A DNA stretch of 20,054 bases from Alphaproteobacteria bacterium UBA3773 (GCA_002372275.1 DFFP01000024.1:1-20054), one strand, 5' to 3'. Positions 1-8,210 are shown, numbered from the stretch's first letter. Notes: generated by a model not told the origin, from the letters alone. A program made the numbers and translations.

Positions 1-8
1 CATTTAAG

Positions 9-27
9 AGCGCAAGCGAAGAATCCA
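9..27 (+). repeat. Dispersed repeat fragment (GAGCGxAAGCGAAGAATCC type)
   Basis: The bases GAGCGCAAGCGAAGAATCC match the spacer sequence GAGCGAAGCGAAGAATCT at 8137-8154 apart from one extra base and one substitution. It lies just beyond the YD-like remnant. The family has further degenerate relatives near 8211-8246 and 14152-14180. Confidence 0.5.
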
Positions 28-37
28 TGCAATATCT

Positions 38-220
38 TTACCGATACTTTATCTTAAATCTATTTTTTCCCGAAACCGCAGCTGTGGCCTCTGCAGGTGT
101 ATAAATTCTTCGTCTGTATACTTCAACCCCTTTTTCAATGGCTTTAATCAAATTTCCGCCTCTGTCATACTCATAAAGGCCTGTTTGATTGCCATCAAAA
201 TCATATTTAGAAAGCAACTT
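38..220 (-). pseudogene. C-terminal remnant of a YD-repeat-like protein
   Basis: A 60-codon open frame on the minus strand ends in TAA at 38-40. It translates to segments such as KYDFDGNQTGLYEYDRGGNL, then YRRRIYTPAEATAA, and ends KNRFKIKYR. The pattern YDxxGNxTGxYEYDxxGNLI resembles the YD (Rhs-type) repeat, in which short Tyr-Asp/Gly-Asn units recur. An in-frame TAA at 221-223 lies immediately before the first codon and there is no ATG, so only a TTG at the second codon could start it, and no ribosome binding site precedes that. I therefore read it as the surviving tail of a longer protein or a small cassette left by recombination. It lies directly downstream of dtd and abuts a dispersed-repeat fragment at 9-27. 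It could instead be a very short expressed ORF, but nothing supports that. Confidence 0.5.
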
Positions 221-241
221 TTACATACTCAAAAAAGCAGA

Positions 242-679
242 TTACTTCTCGAGCCAAAACGTCACAGGGCCGTCATTTAAGAGTTTAACTTTCATATCAG
301 CCCCGAAAACGCCATGCTGAACAAAAACACCCTGTTTTTGAACCTGGTCTATAAAATATTCATAAAGCTCATTTGCCTTCAACGGCTCTGCCGCTGCCTC
401 AAAGCCCGGACGATTTCCCCGCGTCACATCGCCGCAAAGCGTAAATTGCGAAACAATAAGTGCCTCACCTTTAATATCTAAAAGAGATTTATTCATTTTG
501 CCGTTTTCATCTTCAAAAATCCGAAGATTGCAAATTTTGCGTGCTAAAAAATCCGCATTTTCTTTTTCGTCACCTTTTACAACGCCCAAAAAAATCAACA
601 ATCCCTGACCGATTTGACCGACAATTTTTTGGTCAACCGTCACTTTGGCATTTAAAACTCTTTGAATTAACGCTTTCAT
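242..679 (-). CDS. dtd: D-aminoacyl-tRNA deacylase
   Basis: This enzyme of 145 residues, the usual DTD length, hydrolyses D-amino acids (and mischarged glycine) from tRNA in the cytoplasm, which protects translation from wrong chirality. The two family signatures are present: SQFTLCGD at residues 77-84, and the Gly-Pro motif DGPVT at 136-140 that forms the cross-subunit chiral filter in the dimer. The N-terminus MKALIQRVLNAKVTVD is typical of the family. The ATG overlaps the TAA of the upstream RND transporter by one base (TAATG at 677-681), so translation is probably coupled and the gene is likely the third member of the efflux operon. No separate promoter is evident, although one could hide in the transporter's 3' end. 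The family assignment is firm. Membership of the operon is inferred from the overlap. Confidence 0.95.
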   Translation of the reverse strand: MKALIQRVLNAKVTVDQKIVGQIGQGLLIFLGVVKGDEKENADFLARKICNLRIFEDENGKMNKSLLDIKGEALIVSQFTLCGDVTRGNRPGFEAAAEPLKANELYEYFIDQVQKQGVFVQHGVFGADMKVKLLNDGPVTFWLEK

Positions 680-3600
680 TATTTTTTGAACTTACTTTTC
701 AAAAGCACATACAAACGCTCTGCTTTTTCTTTTGCAAGCAAAATTTTATGCTTAATTCTCTCAAACGTAAATTTTCTTTGAACTCTTTCAGCCTGCCGTC
801 CCAAAGCTGCTCCGATTTGTTCAAAATGTCCGTATTTTTCAGTGATGTTTTGAAACAGAACATATAAAAGCGGAATAACAACCAAACCGCCCATCGTTCC
901 GATAAGCATTCCCCAAAAAACGGGCACGCCGATAGCGACCCTGCTCCCTGCGCCGGCACCTGTGGCCATCACGAGCGGTAGCATTCCCAAAATAAACGTA
1001 AATGCCGTCATCAAAACAGCTCTGAAACGTTCTTTTGTAGCCGTCACGGCAGCTTTTTCAATTGAAGAACCTTTTGAGCGTTCATCACGCGCAAATTCCA
1101 CAATCAAAATCGCGTTTTTCGCGGCCAGTCCCACAAGCAAAATCAGCCCGAGCTGTGCATAAATGCTCAAAGGAAGCGCACTCATCAAAGTCCCAACCAA
1201 CGCGCCCAGCATGGCCACCAAAACAGACATTAAAACCGAAACGGGCAACATCCAGCTTTCATATTGCGCCACCAAAAACAAATACGCAAACAACACGGCA
1301 AGCGCAATCAAATAGCCAACCTGCCCGCTGTTTTTCTTTTCTTGCAAACTCATCGTCGACCATTCATAGTTATACCCTTCAGGCAAAGCTTTGGCCGCCA
1401 AATTTTCCATCGCCTGCATTGCCTGTCCGCTCGAAACGCCGGGGGCAGTCATAGCCGTAATGGTTGCCGCCGGAAATTGGTTATAACGTTCAAAACTGCG
1501 CGGAGCCTGAATCATTTCAATTTTAATCAAGCTGCCCAATGGCACCATATTTCCGTTATTGCTTTGAACATAAAGCTTTCGAATACTTTCCAAATCTTTT
1601 CGATAAGCCCAATCAGCCTGCAACATCACCTTATTAACTTGGGTACCGATGTTAATATCATTCACATATCCCGAGCCGAGATAATTTTGCAAAATCGAAT
1701 AAATCGAAGAAACGGAAACATTCATCACTTCGGCTTTTTCCTTATCAATCTCGATATGTGCATGCGGTGTCGCCGCCGTAAAAGTCGAAAAGGCATACAT
1801 AATTTCGGGCAGTGCATTGACTTTAGCCACAAAACCTTTGGTCACAGCCTCCAATTTTTTCGGATCGGTTGAATCGATTGATTGCAACCTGAAATCCATA
1901 CCGCCGGTATTACCAAGTCCCGGAATCGCTGGGAATTCGAACAGGTTAATATCCGCTCCGGCGAGCGATTGCAGCGCACCTCTCAAGCGATTTAAAATGT
2001 TTGTTGAGTACTCCGAAGTTTTTTTGCGTGCATCCCACGGCAGCAGGTTCAAAATGGCAATACCCACATTTTCACCCTGTCCCGAAAGCATTGAAAAGCC
2101 GATAATGTTCATCACGGAAGTAATACTTTTTTCACTTTTAGTCAGCTCAATAAATTCCTTGACGATTTTATCCGTTCTAGGCTGTGTTGCCCCTTCGGGG
2201 AGCTGAATATTTGTCACAATCACGCCCTGATCTTCAGAGGGAATAAAGCTTGTGTGGCTGAATTTGAAACAGATTGTATTAAACACGAAAAGAAGTCCTA
2301 AAATAAGGGCAATCACACTGATTTTTCTTGCGATATAACCAACAACTGCCAAATACTTATTTCGGCTCTTGTCCACAATTTTATTAAACCACAAAAGCGG
2401 GCCCTTTTGCGCCGGCTTTAAGGGTTTTAATATCGTTGCACACAATGCCGGCGAAAGCGTCAAAGCATTGAGCGACGAAAATGACACGGCAAACGAAATC
2501 GAAATAGCAAATTGCTGATAAATTTTACCCGTAATTCCGCCGATAAACGCAATCGGCACAAAAATCGCGAGCAACACAAGTGTTGTGGCCACAATTGCTG
2601 ACGAAACCTGTTCCATTGCCTTAATAGCGGCTTCTTTCGGGCTCAAATTTTCCTGTTCCATCAAGGTCAGCACGCGTTCCACCACCACGATTGCATCATC
2701 CACAACCAAGCCGATGGCAAGCACAAGTCCAAAAAGGGTTAAAATGTTTAAGCTGTAACCAAGGGCGAGCATCACGGCAAACGTTGCCAAGAGTGAAACC
2801 GGAATTGTGATTGACGGCACCAAAGTCGAGCGCCAGTCTTGCAAAAACAAATAACACACACCCACAACCAAAACAAACGTCAAAAGTAACGTTTCCACCA
2901 CTTCTTTAATGGAGGCAATAATATAATCAGTTGCATCAAAGAAGACCTCGATTGTAAAGTCTTCGGGGAAAAATTGTTCCAAACGCTTGAGCTCGGCTTT
3001 CACCGCCTTCATCGCATCAATAGCGTTTGCCCCCGAGAGTGTGTTTAACCCGATGGCGACCGAAGGCGTTCCGTTAATTTCCGATTTAAAAGTATAATTT
3101 TCCGAACCAATTTCAACACGTGCAATATCTTTGAGTTTCACAAGTCCACCGTTTTCTTCGGTGCGCACGATGATGTTTTCAAAGTCGCGTGCTTCATTGA
3201 GGCGTCCCTTTGTTTCCAAAGTATAAACCATTTGTTGCCCCTCATCTCCCGGCATCGAGCCGACCGAACCGAGTGAAGGCTGAACATTTTGGCTTGAAAT
3301 CGCAGCCCGAACAGCTGAAACAGGAATGTTCAGGGCAGCAATTTTATCCGCATCCAACCACACACGCATGGAAAGCGGCGCAGCATACACACTAACCTCG
3401 CCCACACCATAAAGTCTTGCTAAATTATTTTTCACATTGTTTTCAATATAGTTACTCATAAAACTTCTGTCGTGCGTCCCGTTTGGCGAACGTGCCACCA
3501 AAAACCCGAGTGTATCAGATGAACGACGCTTGACGGATATCCCGTATTGCTGAACCTCGGTCGGCAGTTTATTCAAAGCTTGTTGCACACGGTTTTGAAC

Positions 3601-3921
3601 CTTCACTTGTGCCATATCCGGATCCGTTCCGACCTCAAAATTGACCGACAATCTGTACATTCCCGTATTTGAGGAAGTCGATGACATGTAAAGCATATCT
3701 TCCACCCCGTTGACTTCCTGCTCAATCGGAATACCGACCGTATTAGCCACCACCTCTGCCGAGGCACCCGTATACGTTGCCGTCACATCAACTTCAGGGG
3801 GCGTAATTTGCGGATAGAGTGAAATCGGCAATGAAAAAACGGAAATCACGCCTGCCAAAACCATCACAATCGCGATCACAATCGCAAAACGCGGGCGCTC
3901 AATAAAAAACTTTGAAAACAT
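679..3921 (-). CDS. RND efflux pump inner-membrane transporter (HAE1/AcrB family)
   Basis: This is the proton-driven inner-membrane subunit of a tripartite drug or solvent efflux pump. It is 1080 residues long, against about 1040-1050 for AcrB. It has the standard layout: an N-terminal helix beginning MFSKFFIERP, a large periplasmic loop, a helix bundle with the proton-relay pair Asp408/Asp409 in GLVVDDAIVV, a second periplasmic loop, and the last bundle with the relay lysine in GLAAKNAILIVEFARD. The C-terminus has roughly 50 extra residues, basic and probably helical, running to KSKFKK. This tail is predicted to be cytoplasmic and is longer than in AcrB. The gene follows the membrane-fusion protein by 18 bases, with an AGGGGA-like ribosome site before ATG. 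No outer-membrane TolC-type channel gene and no regulator lie in the window, so the pump must use a channel encoded elsewhere. Substrates cannot be read from the sequence. Confidence 0.95.
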   Translation of the reverse strand: MFSKFFIERPRFAIVIAIVMVLAGVISVFSLPISLYPQITPPEVDVTATYTGASAEVVANTVGIPIEQEVNGVEDMLYMSSTSSNTGMYRLSVNFEVGTDPDMAQVKVQNRVQQALNKLPTEVQQYGISVKRRSSDTLGFLVARSPNGTHDRSFMSNYIENNVKNNLARLYGVGEVSVYAAPLSMRVWLDADKIAALNIPVSAVRAAISSQNVQPSLGSVGSMPGDEGQQMVYTLETKGRLNEARDFENIIVRTEENGGLVKLKDIARVEIGSENYTFKSEINGTPSVAIGLNTLSGANAIDAMKAVKAELKRLEQFFPEDFTIEVFFDATDYIIASIKEVVETLLLTFVLVVGVCYLFLQDWRSTLVPSITIPVSLLATFAVMLALGYSLNILTLFGLVLAIGLVVDDAIVVVERVLTLMEQENLSPKEAAIKAMEQVSSAIVATTLVLLAIFVPIAFIGGITGKIYQQFAISISFAVSFSSLNALTLSPALCATILKPLKPAQKGPLLWFNKIVDKSRNKYLAVVGYIARKISVIALILGLLFVFNTICFKFSHTSFIPSEDQGVIVTNIQLPEGATQPRTDKIVKEFIELTKSEKSITSVMNIIGFSMLSGQGENVGIAILNLLPWDARKKTSEYSTNILNRLRGALQSLAGADINLFEFPAIPGLGNTGGMDFRLQSIDSTDPKKLEAVTKGFVAKVNALPEIMYAFSTFTAATPHAHIEIDKEKAEVMNVSVSSIYSILQNYLGSGYVNDINIGTQVNKVMLQADWAYRKDLESIRKLYVQSNNGNMVPLGSLIKIEMIQAPRSFERYNQFPAATITAMTAPGVSSGQAMQAMENLAAKALPEGYNYEWSTMSLQEKKNSGQVGYLIALAVLFAYLFLVAQYESWMLPVSVLMSVLVAMLGALVGTLMSALPLSIYAQLGLILLVGLAAKNAILIVEFARDERSKGSSIEKAAVTATKERFRAVLMTAFTFILGMLPLVMATGAGAGSRVAIGVPVFWGMLIGTMGGLVVIPLLYVLFQNITEKYGHFEQIGAALGRQAERVQRKFTFERIKHKILLAKEKAERLYVLLKSKFKK

Positions 3922-3939
3922 CTGCTTGTTCCCCTACTT

Positions 3940-5094
3940 TTACATTTCAGACATATCAGGTACAAGAGCGGCTTTCACCTGCATTCCGTTTGAAAGCTTT
4001 TGAATACCCTTAATCACGACTTTATCGCCTTGTTTCAAGCCCGATTTCACAATCTGTTTATCGCCCAAAACTTCTCCCATTTCAAGACGACGTTCCTCGG
4101 CCACATTATCTTCAGTCACAACAAAAACATAGAAACCGTTTTCATCTTGAGCAAGTGCGGCCTGATCAACCACGATATTCATCTCCGGCTTAAAGAGCAT
4201 TGCAATCTGAACGTAGCTTCCGGGCACAAGTTTTTCATCTTTATTATCAAAATCGCCATAAATCGAAACAGTTGCCGTCCCTGTGCTGACTTCGTTGTTC
4301 ACAAAGCTTGAACGAAATTGTTTAACGATCGTTTGGCCGTTCGGCAAAATAATGCGTGCTTTCATTGATTCGGATTTTGCCTGTTCATCATTATTAAAAT
4401 TCAAATAATCTTTATCGGTGACCGTAAATGTGATTCTCACCGGATCAATCTGTACAATTTTGGCCAAAACCTGCTGTGAAGCAATCACACGGTTACCTTT
4501 TGTAACGAGTGCTTTACCGATATATCCGTTAATCGGCGATTTAATAAAAGTGCGGTCATAATCGATTTGCGCAAGTTCCAAACCGGCTTTAGCCTGCTCA
4601 ACGGCAGCCTTTGCTCTTAAATAAGCGCTTTCTGCCGTATCAAACGTTGCTTTCGAGGCAATATTTTGTTTTGAAAGTTTAATCTGACGATGATAATTAC
4701 GTTCGGCCTCTGTCAAAGTGGCTTCAGCCGCTTCAAGTTCAGCTTTTCTTAAATTAAGTGTTGCCTGAAAAGTGCGCGGATCAATTCTAAAAAGCAAATC
4801 ACCTGCCTTTACAAAACTACCTTCCTCAAACAAAACTTCTTCAACCGTTCCGCTGACTTCAGGTTGAAGACTAACCTCATTAATTGCCTCAACGTGGCCG
4901 ATATTGCTTTTAGCAACAGTCGTATCAGCTACTTGGACCTCTTTTGTTAAAACATAGGGTGTACTTTGTCCAAACCCCATCATTCCCATTTTCGGTGTCA
5001 TTTTTCCTTTTAAATACCACCCAAAAGCGATACAAACAAACACCAAAAGTGTATATTTCAAAATAATGGTTTTATGCGGTTTTGTTAAAAGCAT
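3940..5094 (-). CDS. RND efflux membrane-fusion protein (AcrA/HlyD-type adaptor)
   Basis: This is the periplasmic adaptor that links the downstream RND transporter to an outer-membrane channel. It has 384 residues. There is one N-terminal membrane segment at about residues 9-26 and no lipobox cysteine, so it appears to be anchored by the helix rather than a lipid. The order is then a barrel-sandwich (lipoyl-like) half with VEEVLFEEGSFVKAGDLLFR, a coiled-coil hairpin rich in Glu, Ala and Lys (about 105-170), the second lipoyl half with IKSPINGYIGKALVTKGNRV, and a beta-barrel with membrane-proximal domain to the end. The ATG at 5094 has AGGA seven bases upstream. An ATG at 5098 is out of frame. 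It is the first gene of the efflux operon, and the 134-base leader holds a likely promoter with an overlapping dyad. The family is certain and the substrates unknown. Confidence 0.93.
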   Translation of the reverse strand: MLLTKPHKTIILKYTLLVFVCIAFGWYLKGKMTPKMGMMGFGQSTPYVLTKEVQVADTTVAKSNIGHVEAINEVSLQPEVSGTVEEVLFEEGSFVKAGDLLFRIDPRTFQATLNLRKAELEAAEATLTEAERNYHRQIKLSKQNIASKATFDTAESAYLRAKAAVEQAKAGLELAQIDYDRTFIKSPINGYIGKALVTKGNRVIASQQVLAKIVQIDPVRITFTVTDKDYLNFNNDEQAKSESMKARIILPNGQTIVKQFRSSFVNNEVSTGTATVSIYGDFDNKDEKLVPGSYVQIAMLFKPEMNIVVDQAALAQDENGFYVFVVTEDNVAEERRLEMGEVLGDKQIVKSGLKQGDKVVIKGIQKLSNGMQVKAALVPDMSEM

Positions 5095-5173
5095 TCATGT
5101 TTCCTTTCTTTTTTTTTCAAACAACAATGGCCTAAAAGCGTACATACACACTTTTAAACTGTTTTTTTGTTTA

Positions 5174-5217
5174 ACATAATTTTTGATTATGTATACCCGA
5201 ATTTAAAAGAAAATCAA
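5174..5217 (-). promoter_or_regulatory. Probable efflux-operon promoter with overlapping operator-like dyad
   Basis: On the minus strand a TTGATT box (5212-5217) and a TATACA box (5190-5195) are 16 bases apart, a reasonable sigma-70 type promoter for the pump operon. The inverted repeat ACATAAT-5 bases-ATTATGT (5174-5192) overlaps the downstream edge of the -10 box. That is a typical position for a repressor operator. No regulator gene is adjacent. Confidence 0.5.
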
Positions 5218-5228
5218 GTTTTTTTCAC

Positions 5229-6455
5229 TTAAAAAAACAGATACGAAAAGATAATCGCCGCACACAATCCGGCCGCATCCGCAAGCAAAGCACACGGCAC
5301 GGCAGCCCCTGTTTTGCTGACCTTAATTGCCCCAAAATAAACTGCCAAAACATAAAACGTTGTTTCGGTTGACCCTTGCATCACAGAGGCCACAAATCCT
5401 TCAAAACTGTCGGGGCCGAAATTTTTGAGTGTTTCAATCATCATCGCTCGTGCCCCGCTTCCTGATAACGGTTTCATCAAGGCTGTCGGCAGCGCTGGCA
5501 CAAATTTGGTATCAAGCCCCAAATTTGAAAGAAAATAACTGATACCATCCGTGATAAAATCCATCACGCCCGAGGCCCTGAACACAGCAATTGCGCAAAG
5601 CATCGCCACCAAATACGGAATAATCGACACCGCCACATTAAAACCCTCTTTTGCCCCCTCAATAAATGTTTCATACACATTTAACCGTTTAACAATGCCG
5701 GCTGTGATAAAAACACTGATGATTAAACAAATAAATAAATGTCCGATCAGAGAAGAATAAGCTAAACGTTTTTCCGCTTCCAAAGACCCGAACCAAAGCG
5801 CCATTCCTAAAACAAACGCCACAAACGCCACCAAATAAGCCAAAACGACTTTATCAAAAATTTTTAACTTTTGCACATAGGCCACACTCAAAAAACCGAC
5901 GAGTGTTGAAACGGAGGTCGCGAGCAAAATCGGCACAAAAACAGCCGCCGGTTCGAGCGAGCCCAGCATTTGCCGATACATCAAAATATTAATCGGAATG
6001 AGAGTCACGGCCGAGGCATTAATGACCATAAACAAGACCTCGGCATTGGATGCCTTATCTTTATTTTTGTTCAAACTTTGGAGTTCTTTCATAGCTTTTA
6101 AACCCATCGGGGTTGCCGCATTATCAAGCCCCAAAACATTGGCTGCCATATTCATCACAATCGACCCGAGTGCGCTATGATGCGGCGGAACCTCCGGCAT
6201 AATACGTGCCAAAAGCGGCCTTAAGGCTCGAGCCAACAAATTTGTTAACCCTGATTTTTCACCGATTTTCAAAAGCCCCATCCAAAGACACAGCATTCCC
6301 GTCAATCCGATCGAAATCGTAAAACCGGAATCCGCCGCCTGAAATAAAGCCTCATATATTTTTGAAAACACATCAAAATTTGCCCCGAACACACATTGAT
6401 AAAGCGCACTGATAAAGGCACTTAAAAAAAACAGGCAAAAGATAAAATTCAGCAT
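5229..6455 (-). CDS. Fused SpmA/SpmB-type nucleoside-recognition (Gate) membrane protein
   Basis: This is a polytopic inner-membrane protein of 408 residues with two Gate/nucleoside-recognition domains in tandem. The N-terminal half carries the SpmA hallmark NVLGLDNAATPMGLKAM. The C-terminal half resembles SpmB, with FRASGVMDF, a conserved stretch around PLSGSGARAMM and STETTFYVLAVYFGAI. In Bacillus the two halves are separate proteins needed for spore maturation. Gram-negative non-sporulating bacteria often carry them fused, with unknown function and probably in transport. I place the start at 6455, where GGGG precedes ATG at good spacing. The in-frame ATG at 6491 would add 12 residues but has no ribosome site. 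It is transcribed away from the lemA pair. Fold assignment is confident, transported substrate unknown. Confidence 0.88.
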   Translation of the reverse strand: MLNFIFCLFFLSAFISALYQCVFGANFDVFSKIYEALFQAADSGFTISIGLTGMLCLWMGLLKIGEKSGLTNLLARALRPLLARIMPEVPPHHSALGSIVMNMAANVLGLDNAATPMGLKAMKELQSLNKNKDKASNAEVLFMVINASAVTLIPINILMYRQMLGSLEPAAVFVPILLATSVSTLVGFLSVAYVQKLKIFDKVVLAYLVAFVAFVLGMALWFGSLEAEKRLAYSSLIGHLFICLIISVFITAGIVKRLNVYETFIEGAKEGFNVAVSIIPYLVAMLCAIAVFRASGVMDFITDGISYFLSNLGLDTKFVPALPTALMKPLSGSGARAMMIETLKNFGPDSFEGFVASVMQGSTETTFYVLAVYFGAIKVSKTGAAVPCALLADAAGLCAAIIFSYLFF

Positions 6456-6481
6456 CAAAACCCCTTTTTGTTCATTCTTTC

Positions 6482-6540
6482 TTGACAGCATACAAAGAAA
6501 AGCTTAATCTTTTCTTTAAGTTCAATTTCAAACAGGAGAG
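6482..6540 (+). promoter_or_regulatory. lemA promoter and ribosome binding site
   Basis: A perfect TTGACA box (6482-6487) is followed after 17 bases by TAATCT (6505-6510, three of six consensus bases). A strong AGGAGAG ribosome site (6534-6540) lies just ahead of the ATG at 6546. The -35 box falls inside the spurious 5' extension of the divergent SpmA/B gene, which supports the shorter start chosen for that gene. Confidence 0.6.
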
Positions 6541-6545
6541 TTTTG

Positions 6546-7109
6546 ATGATTATCTTTGGTATTATTTCAGCTGTTATTTTAGCTTATTTATACACGCTCT
6601 ATGTTGCACTGATTAAAAAACGCAATAAATTGAAAGAAGCTTCGTCAGATATTGATGTCCAGCTCAAAAAACGTTATGATTTAATCCCGAACATCTTAAA
6701 TATGGCCGCCAAATTTATGACCCATGAAAAAGAGCTGTTTCAAGATATTGTCCGGCTCAGAAACGAAGCTGTCAAACAAAATTTCACACAATCACCTCAG
6801 TCACAAATTGAGCTTGATAACGCCCTTGAAAGCCGACTTAAAGATTTTTGGCTTAACGTTGAAAACTATCCTGAATTAAAATCGAGCCAAACCATGGTTC
6901 AGGCTATGCAAACATTTAATGAAGTTGAAGGGCACATTTCAGCCGCGCGCCGTTTTTATAATGCGGCCGTCACGGATTTGAAAAATGCGGTTGAAATTTT
7001 TCCGTCCTCACTTGTGGCCCATCTGATCGGTATCAAGGCAGATATGCCTTTCTTTAAAGCCGAAGAAGAGGCTTTAAAACGCATTGACGCAGTGGAATAC
7101 TTTAAATAA
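6546..7109 (+). CDS. lemA: LemA family membrane protein
   Basis: This protein of 187 residues has one N-terminal membrane helix (about residues 3-22) followed by the LemA helical bundle. The LemA signature is clear: KLKEASSDIDVQLKKRYDLI with IPNIL directly after (about 29-53). The second conserved motif is SAARRFYNAAVTDLKNAVE (about 131-149). LemA proteins are widespread and poorly understood, and often sit beside genes for membrane proteases or uncharacterised membrane proteins. The ATG at 6546 is chosen because AGGAGAG lies 5-7 bases upstream. A TTG three bases earlier is not needed. The stop overlaps the start of the next gene by one base (TAATG), so the two products are probably made together and may act together. 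The family is secure and the molecular role unknown. Confidence 0.92.
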   Translation: MIIFGIISAVILAYLYTLYVALIKKRNKLKEASSDIDVQLKKRYDLIPNILNMAAKFMTHEKELFQDIVRLRNEAVKQNFTQSPQSQIELDNALESRLKDFWLNVENYPELKSSQTMVQAMQTFNEVEGHISAARRFYNAAVTDLKNAVEIFPSSLVAHLIGIKADMPFFKAEEEALKRIDAVEYFK

Positions 7110-8065
7110 TGTTCCAACCAAGCAACATCATCGAACAGCTTCGGCTGAATTTTCCAGGCTATTGGCTTCAAACGTTAAGACCCGCGCTTGAAGAAAAAGA
7201 AGAAATCCGAAAAAAATACCTTTCAAGGTTTTATTTATTGCTGGCATTCAGCCTTGTGATTATACCGGTTTTGACATTTGTGTTATTTTTTTCTCAAGAC
7301 CTTTTTGGTGTTAATATTGACAGCGGGCCGTTTTTTATGGTCATTGCCCTGATTGTTTTTATTCTGCAGCGCCCGTACCACTCTTACAAAAAAACGGTCA
7401 AAAACGACATTATGCAAATCTTTGCCGATTATTTTGAAAATTTTAAGTACCTCTCAAACAACGGGTTTTCCATTGAAGAATTAGAAGACAGTCTCCTTTT
7501 TAAAAAAGCAGATATTTACTCTTCCGATGATAGTTTTGAAGGAAGTTTTGAAAACGTCTCGCTCAAAATAGCCGAAGAACTTTTGCAAAATGTCTATTAC
7601 ACCAAAAACGGCCGCCACAAAAAAACGATTTTCCAAGGAATACTCATTCGCCTCAAAATGAACAAAAATTTCGAAGGTCAAACTCTTGTTTTAAAAGATG
7701 CCGGCTTTTTAAACAGATTTAAAAAATTCTCTGCTTTAGAACGCGTCACGCTTGAAGATCCGAAATTTGAAAAAATATTTGAAGTGTACAGTTCAAACCA
7801 AATTGAGGCACGTTATCTTTTAACACCCCTTTTTATGGAGCGTATTGAAAAACTCAAAAACTTATATCAGGGACGCTCAATTGAGCTGTCATTTCTCAAC
7901 AATCATGTTCTCATTGCCGTTCAAACAAACATGGATATGTTTGAGCCTCTGTCATTTTTTAAAAGCAACATCAATGAAGCTAAAATCAAACGCGTTTTTG
8001 AACAGTTTTTAAATATTTTTTCAATCATTGAAATTCTAAACCTCTCCGAAAAAACAGGAATTTAA
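7109..8065 (+). CDS. DUF3137-type membrane protein, LemA partner
   Basis: This is a 318-residue protein with a short cytoplasmic N-terminus and two close membrane helices (about residues 40-62 and 72-89, the second in FFMVIALIVFILQ). A long soluble C-terminal domain of about 220 residues follows, rich in Phe, Lys and Glu. Two-helix-plus-soluble-domain proteins of the DUF3137 family are often encoded next to lemA, and the N-terminal region plus context fit that family. The assignment rests on architecture and position rather than a diagnostic motif. The ATG overlaps the lemA stop, so translation is coupled. A stem-loop begins 15 bases after the stop, but it lacks a convincing U-tract. Function is unknown. 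Confidence 0.7.
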   Translation: MFQPSNIIEQLRLNFPGYWLQTLRPALEEKEEIRKKYLSRFYLLLAFSLVIIPVLTFVLFFSQDLFGVNIDSGPFFMVIALIVFILQRPYHSYKKTVKNDIMQIFADYFENFKYLSNNGFSIEELEDSLLFKKADIYSSDDSFEGSFENVSLKIAEELLQNVYYTKNGRHKKTIFQGILIRLKMNKNFEGQTLVLKDAGFLNRFKKFSALERVTLEDPKFEKIFEVYSSNQIEARYLLTPLFMERIEKLKNLYQGRSIELSFLNNHVLIAVQTNMDMFEPLSFFKSNINEAKIKRVFEQFLNIFSIIEILNLSEKTGI

Positions 8066-8080
8066 TTCCCTACCCTGTCA

Positions 8081-8114
8081 CCCCTGAGAACAGCAAAGCT
8101 GTTCGAGTTAGGGG
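8081..8114 (+). other. Stem-loop downstream of the LemA pair
   Basis: GAACAGC-AAA-GCTGTTC (8088-8104) forms a 7-base-pair hairpin inside an outer CCCCT/AGGGG pairing. It is followed by TCTAAAAAAA rather than a T-run, so it is a weak candidate for a plus-strand terminator. It may instead be an RNA-stabilising or repeat-borne hairpin. Confidence 0.45.
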
Positions 8115-8136
8115 TCTAAAAAAACATTACATAAGA

Positions 8137-8154
8137 GCGAAGCGAAGAATCTAT
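8137..8154 (+). repeat. Dispersed repeat member (GAGCGAAGCGAAGAATCT)
   Basis: This is nearly the same as the fragment at 9-27 and matches the general form of GTCATCCTGAGCGAAGCGAAG-type dispersed repeats seen in many bacteria. It is followed by a TTC/T-rich stretch and a perfect 16-base palindrome, TCCCCCTCGAGGGGGA, at 8165-8180. Confidence 0.5.
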
Positions 8155-8164
8155 TCTTTTTTTC

Positions 8165-8180
8165 TCCCCCTCGAGGGGGA
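8165..8180. repeat. Perfect 16-base GC-rich palindrome
   Basis: TCCCCCTCGAGGGGGA is fully self-complementary. It stands out in an AT-rich spacer and lies between two members of the dispersed repeat family, so it is probably part of a composite repeat. No protein-binding role can be assigned. Confidence 0.5.
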
Positions 8181-8210
8181 AGACACAGAGAGGGTAATAA
8201 AATAAAAAAA

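Noticed and set aside
1264..1872. 202-codon plus-strand frame opposite the RND transporter
   Set aside because: It is antisense to strongly conserved transporter codons and rich in His, Arg and Gln as expected for a shadow frame.
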